Shown here: positions 5,325 through 11,896 of the stretch, piece by piece
Layout of the letters: each line of letters starts with the position of its first letter
How positions within the stretch are numbered: the stretch's first letter is position 1
NCBI GenBank assembly: GCA_021774355.1
Contig: JAJFJE010000183.1
Span: 1 to 12,769 of the forward strand
Direction: 5' to 3'
Length of the DNA stretch: 12,769 nt
Source: Alphaproteobacteria bacterium
GTDB taxonomy: Bacteria > Pseudomonadota > Alphaproteobacteria > Zavarziniales > Zavarziniaceae
The notes under the pieces: generated by a model
What the model saw: the letters and a program-made list of their open reading frames with translations, nothing else
Databases searched by the model: none
What the model was told of the DNA's origin: nothing
Program-made: the position numbers and the translations under genes

Positions 5325-7080
5325 GGGGCAGCCCGATCTTGACGAAATCGCTGAAGCGATAGCCGCCGGCGGAATAGACGAAGGTGTTGGTCTGGTAGCC
5401 GATCGGCGTCGCGAAGCTGGCGCTGGCGGCAAACATGACGGCGACCACAAAGGGCACCGGGTTCAGCCCGAGCTGGTGGGCCAGTCCGATGGCGATCGGG
5501 GTGACGACGATGGCTGTCGCATTGTTGGAGACCATTTCCGTGATCACCATGGTGGTCAGATAGATCAGGCTCAGCATGACGATCGGGCTCTGGCCGGCCG
5601 CCAGGCTCATGATGCCGTCGACGATCATCTGGGCCGCACCGGTGGTATCCATCGCCCGGCCGACGGCCAGCATGGCAAAGATCAGCATCATGATCGGCCA
5701 CGAGATCGACTTGTAGGCCTCGTCGACCGTGATGCAGCCGGTCACCAGGGCGGCAACCGCCGCGATCAGCGCGGCCCCGGAAAACGACATCAGGCCGCTG
5801 CCGGCGACCGCAATCATCACCACGAACAGGCCGACCGCGACCAGCCGCTTGCCCCGGCGCGGATTGGCCCGCGGGCTGGGGGCGAGGGGGATGATGGCAT
5901 CCATTTCGATCAGCTGTTCGATCGCCTCGGGCGGGCCTTCGAGGAGCAGGGTGTCGCCGAAGGCCAGCTTGAGCGCTCCGAGATTGATGCCGATATTCTC
6001 GCCGAAACGATGGACGGCGACGACATAGACGCCGAATTGCCGGCGCAGATTGAGCGACCCGATGGCCCGCCCGGCAAAGGGCGAAGCCGGGCCGATAATC
6101 GCTTCCACGATCTGCGTGTTCTGCGCCGAGATCGGCTCCAGCACGTGGTCGGCCTTGCGGACCTCGTCGGCCTGGGGCGAAAAGACCAGGTCGGTCTTGC
6201 TGCGCAGTTCCAGCAGGTCGGATGCGCTCGAGCGCAGGATCAGGCGGTCGCCGGCGGCGACGGCGATATCGCCGGCGGTGCCCAGGCCCCAGATGCTGAT
6301 CCGGTTGCGGATGACATCCACCAGGCGCATGTCGATCCGCGAGAATTCGGCCAGCTGTACCGGGCTCTTGCCGATCAGGGGCGAGTCGTGGGGGACCAGC
6401 ACGTCGGCCAGGAAATGGCGCTGCTTGGGAACGCTGTCGCCCAACTGGGTGAAGGCCTCGCGGTCGGGCAGCAGGCGCGGGCCGACAATGGCCAGGTAGC
6501 TGAGGCCGATGACGCCATAGACCAGCCCCAGGGGGGTGATGTCGAAAATGTCGAAGCCGTCCAGGCCGGCATTCTTGGCGACCCCGGCGACGATCAGGTT
6601 GGTGGACGTCCCGATTAGCGTGCAGGTGCCCCCCAGAATGGCCGCATAGGACAAGGGAATCAGATATTTGGCCGCAGAGATGCGGCTTGCCGTGGCGAGC
6701 ATCATGGCGACCGGGGTGAGGATCACCACCACCGGCGTATTGTTCATGAAAGCGGAGACGACCAGCGCCCCGGCCATCAGGGTGACCAGGCTGAGCACGG
6801 GGGAGCGCCGGGCCAGGCGGACCAGGCCGCTGCCCACCACCTCGATCGCACCGGTTCGTTCCAGGGCGGCGCTCATGACGAACATCAGGGCGACGGTTAT
6901 CGGCGCCTCGTTGCTCAACACGCCGAAGACCTCGGGCGGCGACAGGATGCCCAGGCAGAGCAAAGCCACCACGGCGATGGCCGCGGCAATCTCGTTGGGA
7001 ATCTTTTCCCGAAGGAACGCCGCAAACAGCAGGCCGAGGACGGCAAACAGCAGATAGGCGCTATAGGGAGCGGGCAGCAT
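5257..7080 (-). CDS. SLC13/DASS-family permease with two internal RCK_C (TrkA-C) domains
   Basis: This is an inner-membrane, probably sodium-coupled anion transporter of 607 residues, the usual length for SLC13 permeases carrying RCK_C domains. About residues 1-205 form the first membrane half, with MNNTP (112-116) and the first SNT-like motif GTSTN (157-161). Two soluble RCK_C domains follow (about 225-297 and 311-395). The second membrane half (about 411-600) carries SNNATA (518-523) and the second motif PIGYQTN (559-565). The SNT motifs bind substrate and sodium in this family; the substrate may be a dicarboxylate, sulfate or another anion and is not determined. The ATG at 7080 is preferred to an in-frame TTG at 7092; neither has a clear ribosome binding site. 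It lies 53 bp downstream of the CaiB-family gene and is probably co-transcribed with it. Confidence 0.9.
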   Translation of the reverse strand: MLPAPYSAYLLFAVLGLLFAAFLREKIPNEIAAAIAVVALLCLGILSPPEVFGVLSNEAPITVALMFVMSAALERTGAIEVVGSGLVRLARRSPVLSLVTLMAGALVVSAFMNNTPVVVILTPVAMMLATASRISAAKYLIPLSYAAILGGTCTLIGTSTNLIVAGVAKNAGLDGFDIFDITPLGLVYGVIGLSYLAIVGPRLLPDREAFTQLGDSVPKQRHFLADVLVPHDSPLIGKSPVQLAEFSRIDMRLVDVIRNRISIWGLGTAGDIAVAAGDRLILRSSASDLLELRSKTDLVFSPQADEVRKADHVLEPISAQNTQIVEAIIGPASPFAGRAIGSLNLRRQFGVYVVAVHRFGENIGINLGALKLAFGDTLLLEGPPEAIEQLIEMDAIIPLAPSPRANPRRGKRLVAVGLFVVMIAVAGSGLMSFSGAALIAAVAALVTGCITVDEAYKSISWPIMMLIFAMLAVGRAMDTTGAAQMIVDGIMSLAAGQSPIVMLSLIYLTTMVITEMVSNNATAIVVTPIAIGLAHQLGLNPVPFVVAVMFAASASFATPIGYQTNTFVYSAGGYRFSDFVKIGLPLNLLLWGVATLLIPQFFPLQPG

Positions 7081-7086
7081 CGGACG

Positions 7087-7116
7087 GGTCAACCGGTTGT
7101 GGGCCGACCGGTGACC
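7087..7116. promoter_or_regulatory. Inverted repeat in the leader of the permease gene
   Basis: GGTCAACCGGT (7087-7097) and ACCGGTGACC (7107-7116) are complementary apart from one extra A, with the spacer TGTGGGCCG. The dyad occupies most of the 53-bp gap between the CaiB-family stop and the permease ATG. It could attenuate, process or protect the mRNA, or bind a protein. Confidence 0.35.
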
Positions 7117-7133
7117 ATAGCGATCCCGGCGCC

Positions 7134-8306
7134 TTAGGAAAGGGTTTCTTGCGGGCCGAAGCCCCCTGCCTGGCGCAGTGCAGCAATTTCCTCGGGGGGG
7201 ACGCCCCAGGCGGCCAGGGCGCCGGCGTTGTCGGCGCCGTGGACCGGGGCCGGGCGCGGCGGCCCCGGGGGGGTCCGGCTGAAGCGTGGCGCCGGCCCCG
7301 GTTGAATAGCCGCGCCGTCAACGGCGAAGGTACCCCGCGCCGCGTTGTGCCGGTGGTAGGGCGCCTCGGCCATCGCCAGGACCGGGGCGAAACAGGCATC
7401 GCTGCCTTCCAGCATGGCGCACCAGTCGTCGCGGCTCCGGGTGGCGATGATGGCGGCCAGCCGGTCCCTCATGGCGGGCCAGCCCGCGGGGTCGTCCTGG
7501 CGGGCGAAGACGGCGTCGTCCAGACCGGCCAGCCGGACCAGTTCGGCGTAGAACTGAGGTTCGAGGCTGCCGATCGCGACATATTTGCCGTCCGCCGTTT
7601 CATAGGTGTCGTAGAATGGGGCGCCGCCGTCCAGAAGATTGCCGCCGCGCCGGTCCTGCCACTGGCCGGCCGCCCGCCAGCTCCATTGCATGGCCATGAG
7701 CAGGGCGGCACCGTCAACCATCGCCGCATCGACCACCTGGCCCAGGCCGCTGCGCCGGGCGTCCAGCAGGGCGGCCAGGACGCCGAACGCCAGGAACATG
7801 GCGCCGCCGCCGAAATCGCCGACCAGGTTCAAAGGCGGGACCGGCTTGCCGCCGGCCGGGCCGATGGCGTGAAGGGCGCCGGTCAGGGCGATATAGTTGA
7901 GGTCGTGCCCCGCGGCATGGGCCAGGGGGCCGTCCTGGCCCCATCCGGTCATGCGGCCATAGACCAGCCGCGGATTGCGGGCGCGGCAGGCCTCCGGGCC
8001 CAGGCCCAGCCGCTCCATCACGCCCGGTCGGAAGCCCTCGATCAGGGCGTCGGCGCTTTCGCACAGGCGCAAGACCGCCTCGACGGCAGCCGGCTGCTTC
8101 AGGTCGAGCACCAGCGAGCGCTTGCCCCGGTTGAGATAGTCGACCTCCGGCGGCAGCGCCGGCCCATTGCGCCGGGCGCGCTCGATACACAGCACCTCGG
8201 CACCCTGGTCGGCCAGCAGCATGCCGCAGAACGGCGCCGGGCCCAGCCCGCCCATTTCGATGATCTTCAGCCCGTCGAGCGGCCCCATTATGCGTTCCCA
8301 TCCCAT
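7134..8306 (-). CDS. CaiB/BaiF family III enzyme, alpha-methylacyl-CoA racemase-like
   Basis: This is a cytoplasmic acyl-CoA enzyme of 390 residues from the ATG at 8306, supported by GGGAG at 8312-8316. Family members often begin near the in-frame ATG at 8288 (MGPLDGLK, giving 384 residues). GPLDGLKIIEMGGLGPAPF is the classic opening of alpha-methylacyl-CoA racemases. Counting from 8306, R99, H134 (AAGHDLNY), D164 (VGDFGGG) and E249 (SLEPQF) have the same spacing as Arg91, His126, Asp156 and Glu241 of the Mycobacterium tuberculosis racemase, as I remember them. These are the racemase base pair His/Asp and the supporting Glu. That favours racemisation of 2-methylacyl-CoA over CoA transfer, but the family is large and substrates vary. 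It leads a probable unit with the SLC13 permease and diverges from mobA. Confidence 0.86.
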   Translation of the reverse strand: MGWERIMGPLDGLKIIEMGGLGPAPFCGMLLADQGAEVLCIERARRNGPALPPEVDYLNRGKRSLVLDLKQPAAVEAVLRLCESADALIEGFRPGVMERLGLGPEACRARNPRLVYGRMTGWGQDGPLAHAAGHDLNYIALTGALHAIGPAGGKPVPPLNLVGDFGGGAMFLAFGVLAALLDARRSGLGQVVDAAMVDGAALLMAMQWSWRAAGQWQDRRGGNLLDGGAPFYDTYETADGKYVAIGSLEPQFYAELVRLAGLDDAVFARQDDPAGWPAMRDRLAAIIATRSRDDWCAMLEGSDACFAPVLAMAEAPYHRHNAARGTFAVDGAAIQPGPAPRFSRTPPGPPRPAPVHGADNAGALAAWGVPPEEIAALRQAGGFGPQETLS

Positions 8307-8350
8307 TGCCGCTCCCGGCAATGGGACTGGCCGGCCAAGGGTGCCATGTG

Positions 8351-8366
8351 TCACCTTGAGGTCAAG
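8351..8366. promoter_or_regulatory. Overlapping palindromes between the divergent starts of the racemase-like gene and mobA
   Basis: CTTGAGGTCAAG (8355-8366) is a 5-2-5 palindrome, overlapped by TCACCTTGAGGTCA (8351-8364). On the minus strand it contains TTGACC, a good -35-like hexamer for the racemase-like gene, but I find no convincing -10 at 16-18 bp. It sits in the middle of the 79-bp divergent gap, so it could serve either gene. Confidence 0.3.
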
Positions 8367-8385
8367 TCCGCCAGGAGATGCCGCA

Positions 8386-9054
8386 ATGCCGCCCTCGATG
8401 CCGGGTCAGCACGCCCTGTCGGCGGTCGGTGCGGTGCTTGCCGGCGGGGCCGGCAGGCGCTTCGGCAGCGCCTTGCCGCCCGGCGGCAAGGGCTTCCTGA
8501 TGTTGCACGGCCAGCCCCTGGTGGACCATGCCGCGCGCTTCCTGGCGCGCCAGAACACCGGACCGGTGGTGGTCAACCTCAACCCGCCCCATCCGCCCCT
8601 GGCCGCAGATCGGCCGGTTGCAGCCGACGGTGCCTATGCCGGGTGCGGCCCCCTGGCCGGCCTGCTGACCGTCCTGGAGTGGGCCGCGGCCCACTGCCCC
8701 GCGCGGCCGTGGGTGTTGACGGTGGCCGTCGATACACCCGTTCTGCCCACCGATCTGCTGGCACGCCTGGCCCCCGCGGCGGCCCCGGTCCAGGCGGCGA
8801 TCGCCGCCGCGCCCGGCCGCCTGCACCCGACCATCGGCTTGTGGCGGAGTACCCTGCGGGTCCCCCTGGCGGCCGCCCTCGGCCAGGGGACCCGCGCCCT
8901 GCGGGACTGGCTTGCCCTGATCGAGCACCAGGTTGTCGTGTGGCCGGCGCCGGGCTTGTTTGCCAATATCAACACCCCCGACGATCTGGCCGCGGCCGAG
9001 CGGCAGGCCCAGAGCACGGCCGCAACGCGGGAATGCTCTAACGTGTTGAAATGA
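8386..9054 (+). CDS. mobA: MobA-like molybdenum cofactor guanylyltransferase
   Basis: This is a cytoplasmic nucleotidyltransferase of 222 residues that would attach GMP to molybdopterin to make the bis-MGD cofactor of molybdoenzymes. The ATG at 8386 has AGGAG at 8373-8377. Motifs in order are VLAGGAGRRFG (17-27, nucleotide loop), GGKG (33-36, with the loop lysine), CGPLAGLL (87-94), VDTPVLPTDLL (115-125, metal-binding Asp), HPTIGLW (147-153) and FANINTPDDL (192-201). The loop between RRFG and GGKG is about four residues longer than in E. coli MobA and lacks the Asp usually found before the lysine, so a related MobA-like nucleotidyltransferase is an alternative. The final residues ECSNVLK and the stop codon lie inside the 67-bp repeat copy 2. 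It diverges from the racemase-like gene; no other molybdopterin gene is in the window. Confidence 0.85.
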   Translation: MPPSMPGQHALSAVGAVLAGGAGRRFGSALPPGGKGFLMLHGQPLVDHAARFLARQNTGPVVVNLNPPHPPLAADRPVAADGAYAGCGPLAGLLTVLEWAAAHCPARPWVLTVAVDTPVLPTDLLARLAPAAAPVQAAIAAAPGRLHPTIGLWRSTLRVPLAAALGQGTRALRDWLALIEHQVVVWPAPGLFANINTPDDLAAAERQAQSTAATRECSNVLK

Positions 9055-9098
9055 CGCATCTTCAGACAGCGGACCGGATGCCGCTTCGCCTGACGACG
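9032..9098 (-). repeat. 67-bp dispersed palindromic repeat, copy 2, overlapping the mobA 3' end
   Basis: The reverse complement aligns without gaps to 2691-2757 (56 of 67 bases identical). The first 23 bases on the plus strand are coding, giving the last seven mobA codons and TGA at 9052-9054. The dyad part (about 9060-9096) lies between the convergent stops of mobA and the flippase gene. Its stem is more decayed than in copy 1: substitutions at repeat positions 5, 15 and 27 break pairs without compensation. It may act as a bidirectional 3'-end structure. Confidence 0.75.
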
Positions 9099-9100
9099 CG

Positions 9101-10399
9101 CTAGAACGCCTGCGGGATCAGCCGGCGGACCGCCAGGGTGGTGCCGATCGCCCCCTGGGCCAGGGTCACGGCCCCGACGATTGCCGCGCCGGTCATGCCG
9201 AAAGCCGGAATCAGGATGCTGCCGAGCACCAGGCCCACGGCCAATTGCAGCAGATTCAGGCGACGCAGCAGGGCGCCGTGCCCGGTCATGGCGAGCATGA
9301 CGTCCTGGCACGACAGGACGCCATTGACCAACTGGCCCAGGGACAGGATCACCAGGGCCCCGGCCGCGGCGTCGAACCCGCTGCCGACCAGGGACAGCAG
9401 GGGCCCCGGCACCACCAGCATGAGCAGGACGGCAGGCAGGCTGGCGGCGGCCACGGCCAGCCGGGCCAGCCGATTGGCCCGGCGCAGCGCGGCCCATTCG
9501 CCGCGCCGGTGATGGGCGGCGAAGGCCGGCGAGACGATTGTCCCGATGGAAATGATCACCACCCAGATCAGCATCGAAATCCGGTTGGCGACCGAGAAGG
9601 CGCCCACCGTGGCCGCTTCGGCGAAGGCGCCGAGGGCCAGCACCGGCAGCGAGTTCAGCGCGACCTGGACGGTTTCGACGGCGAGCAGGGGCAGGGCGGT
9701 CCGCCACAGGGTCGGCAAGGGCTCGGCCACCGCCCGGTCGCGCGGCTGGTCCTGCAGGGACGACCGTTCCCGGGCGATCCAGACCAGGCCGAGCAGGCTG
9801 CTGGCCAGCAGCGACAGGCCCAGGGCGATCAGCACCCCGTCCAGGCTGGTCACCCCGGCGAGCAGGGCCGCCAGGGTCAGCAGCGGCCAGATCGCGTTCA
9901 TCACCAGTTGGGAGGCGATGCCCCGGTTGAACCCGGCAAGGGCGGCGCCGACCGACAGCGCCGCGGTCTGGGGGATGATCACCAGGGCCGCCAGGTGCAG
10001 CGGCTCGACCAGGTCGAACGCGCTGAACAGGTGCCGGGCGGCCGGCTCCGCCACCGCCCAGGTGACCAGGGCGGCCAGCCCGCCGCCGAGGGTGGTCCAG
10101 CCCAGGCCGCTGAGCAGGGCATGGCGGGCGGCAAGGCCCTGGCCGATCGCCAGTTCGCCGGCAATGTGCCGGGTCATGGCCTTGTCGAAGCCCAGTCGGG
10201 CAATGGTCGAGGCCAGGCCGATCCAGGTCAGGCAGATGAAGAACAGCCCCGCCTGGTGGGGCCCCAGGGCGCGCGCCGCCAGGATATAGAGACCCAGCTT
10301 GCCGATCACCTCGCCACCGCGCACCACCAGGGCACCGGCAAAGCGGCCGAGGCTGGGTTCGGTCCGCAACAGGGTCAGCAGGCGGTTGAGGGGTGACAT
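9101..10399 (-). CDS. Polysaccharide flippase, Wzx/MATE-like (MOP superfamily)
   Basis: This is an inner-membrane protein of 432 residues that would flip lipid-linked oligosaccharide to the periplasmic face. The ATG at 10399 is chosen because upstream in-frame codons (to 10477) encode a Pro/Arg-rich stretch unlike the family. LALGAGAL-type features are replaced here by VRGGEVIGKLGLYILAARAL (about residues 26-45), the usual amphipathic opening of polysaccharide flippases, followed by LGPHQAGLFF. About a dozen hydrophobic segments follow, with VANRISMLIWVVIISIGTIV and GMTGAAIVGAVTLAQGAIGT typical of the later half. It ends at TAG (9101-9103), 46 bp from the convergent mobA stop. The nearby FkbM methyltransferase and sugar-phosphate transferase support a polysaccharide role. 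No clear ribosome binding site is seen. Confidence 0.85.
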   Translation of the reverse strand: MSPLNRLLTLLRTEPSLGRFAGALVVRGGEVIGKLGLYILAARALGPHQAGLFFICLTWIGLASTIARLGFDKAMTRHIAGELAIGQGLAARHALLSGLGWTTLGGGLAALVTWAVAEPAARHLFSAFDLVEPLHLAALVIIPQTAALSVGAALAGFNRGIASQLVMNAIWPLLTLAALLAGVTSLDGVLIALGLSLLASSLLGLVWIARERSSLQDQPRDRAVAEPLPTLWRTALPLLAVETVQVALNSLPVLALGAFAEAATVGAFSVANRISMLIWVVIISIGTIVSPAFAAHHRRGEWAALRRANRLARLAVAAASLPAVLLMLVVPGPLLSLVGSGFDAAAGALVILSLGQLVNGVLSCQDVMLAMTGHGALLRRLNLLQLAVGLVLGSILIPAFGMTGAAIVGAVTLAQGAIGTTLAVRRLIPQAF

Positions 10400-10424
10400 G
10401 TACAACCCGATGCGGCAGGCCGGC

Positions 10425-10452
10425 TTGACCCTTGGGGCGAGGGGTCGATACT
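10425..10452 (+). promoter_or_regulatory. Sigma70-like promoter for the small secreted protein
   Basis: TTGACC (10425-10430) and GATACT (10447-10452) are separated by 16 bp, matching TTGACA and TATAAT at five and four of six bases. The predicted start falls around 10458-10460, about 24 bp before the ATG at 10483. This is the best promoter match I found in the window. Confidence 0.5.
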
Positions 10453-10470
10453 GGCCCGATCGGTCGGGCC
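10453..10470 (+). promoter_or_regulatory. Dyad overlapping the predicted transcription start
   Basis: GGCCCGA (10453-10459) and TCGGGCC (10464-10470) form a perfect 7-bp inverted repeat with the loop TCGG. It immediately follows the -10 box. As DNA it is placed like a repressor operator; as RNA it would be a 5' leader hairpin. Confidence 0.4.
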
Positions 10471-10482
10471 GGGGCAACGCGT

Positions 10483-10911
10483 ATGATCGCTTCAGCAGGA
10501 TGTCGAAGACTGGTGCGGCGGGGCCTGATGCCGACGCTCCTGGCGGCGCTCCTGCTGGCCGGCGGAGGGGCCGGGGCCCAGCGGGTCAGCGGCGTCGATC
10601 CGCTCGACATTCTGCAGGAGATGCGCGGCTATATGCGCACCAACCTGCCCAGTCATTGGTGGGCCGAGGATCCCCAGCGCTATCTCGGCGGCTACCAGAT
10701 CATCGTGCATATTGCCAAGGGCTGGCGGGGCAACCCCACCGCCGCGATGCTGCAGCTCTGCCCGGCCCAGGATCATCGCCTGTGGGCCGGGATCGGGCGG
10801 CTCCATCTCCAGCCGATTCTCGATGACCTGCCGCGCCCGGGCTATGATTGCCTGGCGCCGCCCGGCGTCCGCCCCCGGGCGGCCGGGGACGGGCTAATCG
10901 GCGGCCAGTAG
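10483..10911 (+). CDS. Small secreted protein of unknown function beside polysaccharide genes
   Basis: I do not recognise the family. From the ATG at 10483 the product is 142 residues: a basic N-terminus (RRLVRRG), a hydrophobic core (LMPTLLAALLLAGGGAGA, 15-32) and likely cleavage around residue 32, so it should be periplasmic or extracellular. An ATG at 10528 would shorten the signal peptide to about 17 residues. An in-frame ATG at 10432 is unlikely because it lies inside the promoter. The mature part has SHWWAEDPQRYLGGYQIIVHIAKGW (57-81), rich in aromatics, and two cysteines (93 and 123) that could pair. Ribosome binding is weak (GGGG about 9 nt upstream). The 3' end overlaps the convergent FkbM gene by 18 bp. 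Coding is supported by the promoter, signal peptide and codon bias. Confidence 0.7.
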   Translation: MIASAGCRRLVRRGLMPTLLAALLLAGGGAGAQRVSGVDPLDILQEMRGYMRTNLPSHWWAEDPQRYLGGYQIIVHIAKGWRGNPTAAMLQLCPAQDHRLWAGIGRLHLQPILDDLPRPGYDCLAPPGVRPRAAGDGLIGGQ

Positions 10912-11709
10912 GGCCGATACCCGGGCGGTCGCTTCGGGCCGGCCGAAATAGATGAAGTTGTTGATGTAGGTTGCCCCGGGCAGACGCGCGGTGCCGGCCT
11001 CGTTCAGGGCCTCGCGCCTTTGGTGCCGGTCCGGCTCGAAGCGGGCGACCGGGGTCAGCCGGTCGTCGTCCAGGAAATAGCCGGCATAGCCTTCGGCTTC
11101 GAGCAGGTGGCGGATGTCCGCCGGGCTGCCGGGGCTGTGACGGTCCTCGGCCTCGACCAGCAGGCTCGGCCGGTCGCGCCGAATCATGCCCATGGCGCCC
11201 GCGATGACGGCCTTTTCATAGCCTTCGACGTCGATCTTGACGAACGCCACCGGGCGGTCGACCAGGTCGTCCAGGCGGCGCACGACCACGTCGTAGTGAC
11301 CCAGCGGGCCTGGCGGATGATGGCCGGCGGTGGTCAGGCAGCCCAGGGCCGGGGCATTGACCGGAACCTCGAGATTGCCCGATCCGGCGACGGCGCCGAC
11401 GGCACAGCCTTCGATCCGCATCCGCCCTTTGGCAACCGCGTGACGGAACCGGTGGCGCAGGACCCGCAGCAGGGCGGGGTTGGGCTCGACCGCCAGGACC
11501 GCGCCGGCATAGCTGAGCATGGGATAGCTGTAGGCGCCGTAATTGGCCCCGACATCGATTGCCATCCGGTCCGCCTCGCAAAGCGCCGGCAGCAGCCGGC
11601 GTTCCGGTTCGCCGATGGAACCGGGGCCGACCTCCCTGATATCGGCGAGCAGCCCGAACAGGCGCGGGTGACGGTCGATCATCCAGTTGCCGAGCGCAGT
11701 GAACACCAT
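10894..11709 (-). CDS. FkbM-family SAM-dependent methyltransferase
   Basis: This is a cytoplasmic enzyme of 271 residues that probably O-methylates a sugar or other metabolite. The ATG at 11709 has a strong ribosome binding site (AAGGGGAG just upstream, 11713-11720); the longer frame to 11844 starts with an Ala-rich leader and is not preferred. SAM-binding motif I is DVGANYGAYSYP (52-63), VLAVEPNPALLRVL (71-84) is the acidic strand-2 region, and VKIDVEGYEKAVIAGA (157-172) is the FkbM signature. The C-terminal ATYINNFIYF (246-255) is also typical of the family. It lies next to flippase and sugar-phosphate transferase genes, so methylation of an exported polysaccharide is likely but inferred. 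It diverges from the transferase across 187 bp and overlaps the small secreted protein gene by 18 bp at its 3' end. Confidence 0.88.
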   Translation of the reverse strand: MVFTALGNWMIDRHPRLFGLLADIREVGPGSIGEPERRLLPALCEADRMAIDVGANYGAYSYPMLSYAGAVLAVEPNPALLRVLRHRFRHAVAKGRMRIEGCAVGAVAGSGNLEVPVNAPALGCLTTAGHHPPGPLGHYDVVVRRLDDLVDRPVAFVKIDVEGYEKAVIAGAMGMIRRDRPSLLVEAEDRHSPGSPADIRHLLEAEGYAGYFLDDDRLTPVARFEPDRHQRREALNEAGTARLPGATYINNFIYFGRPEATARVSALLAAD

Positions 11710-11850
11710 GATCTCCCCTTCGCCGCCGGAGGCCGCATTGTCCGGGTATGGACCGGCGTCGGCAAGCGCCGCCGCGGCTGCGGCGGGAATGTTTCGACTT
11801 GAACGCCGATGGATCTCATGTCTGGTTGCTGCGGCGCACTGCAAGTTTCG

Positions 11851-11865
11851 GATAAGCTTGTTATC
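11851..11865. promoter_or_regulatory. Dyad upstream of the sugar-phosphate transferase
   Basis: GATAA (11851-11855) and TTATC (11861-11865) flank GCTTG, giving a 15-bp inverted repeat in an AT-richer pocket of the 187-bp divergent region, 31 bp before the ATG at 11897. It shares the string CTTGTTA with the palindrome at 3663-3674. Possible operator or promoter element. Confidence 0.25.
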
Positions 11866-11896
11866 GTCGGTTGCGGATACTGGGGGCGGTGCATTT

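Noticed and set aside
5476..6618. 380-codon plus-strand open frame opposite the SLC13 gene
   Set aside because: Composition is dominated by Asp, Gln, Gly and His, as expected from the reverse complement of a membrane protein gene; no domain is visible.
7149..9041. 630-codon plus-strand open frame across the racemase-like gene and mobA
   Set aside because: It is antisense to a gene with conserved catalytic residues and out of frame with mobA; the sequence is low-complexity.
9245..10396. 383-codon plus-strand open frame rich in Gln, Gly and Asp
   Set aside because: Antisense to the flippase gene, with the composition of a reverse-complemented hydrophobic protein.
8634..10610. 658-codon minus-strand open frame across mobA and the flippase gene
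   Set aside because: It is a frame-shifted shadow of the flippase gene plus antisense mobA; the flippase frame itself shows regular membrane segments.
10858..10882. CCGCCCGG / CCGGGCGG inverted repeat near the end of the small secreted protein gene
   Set aside because: It is wholly inside coding sequence, made only of G and C, and of a size expected by chance at this GC content.
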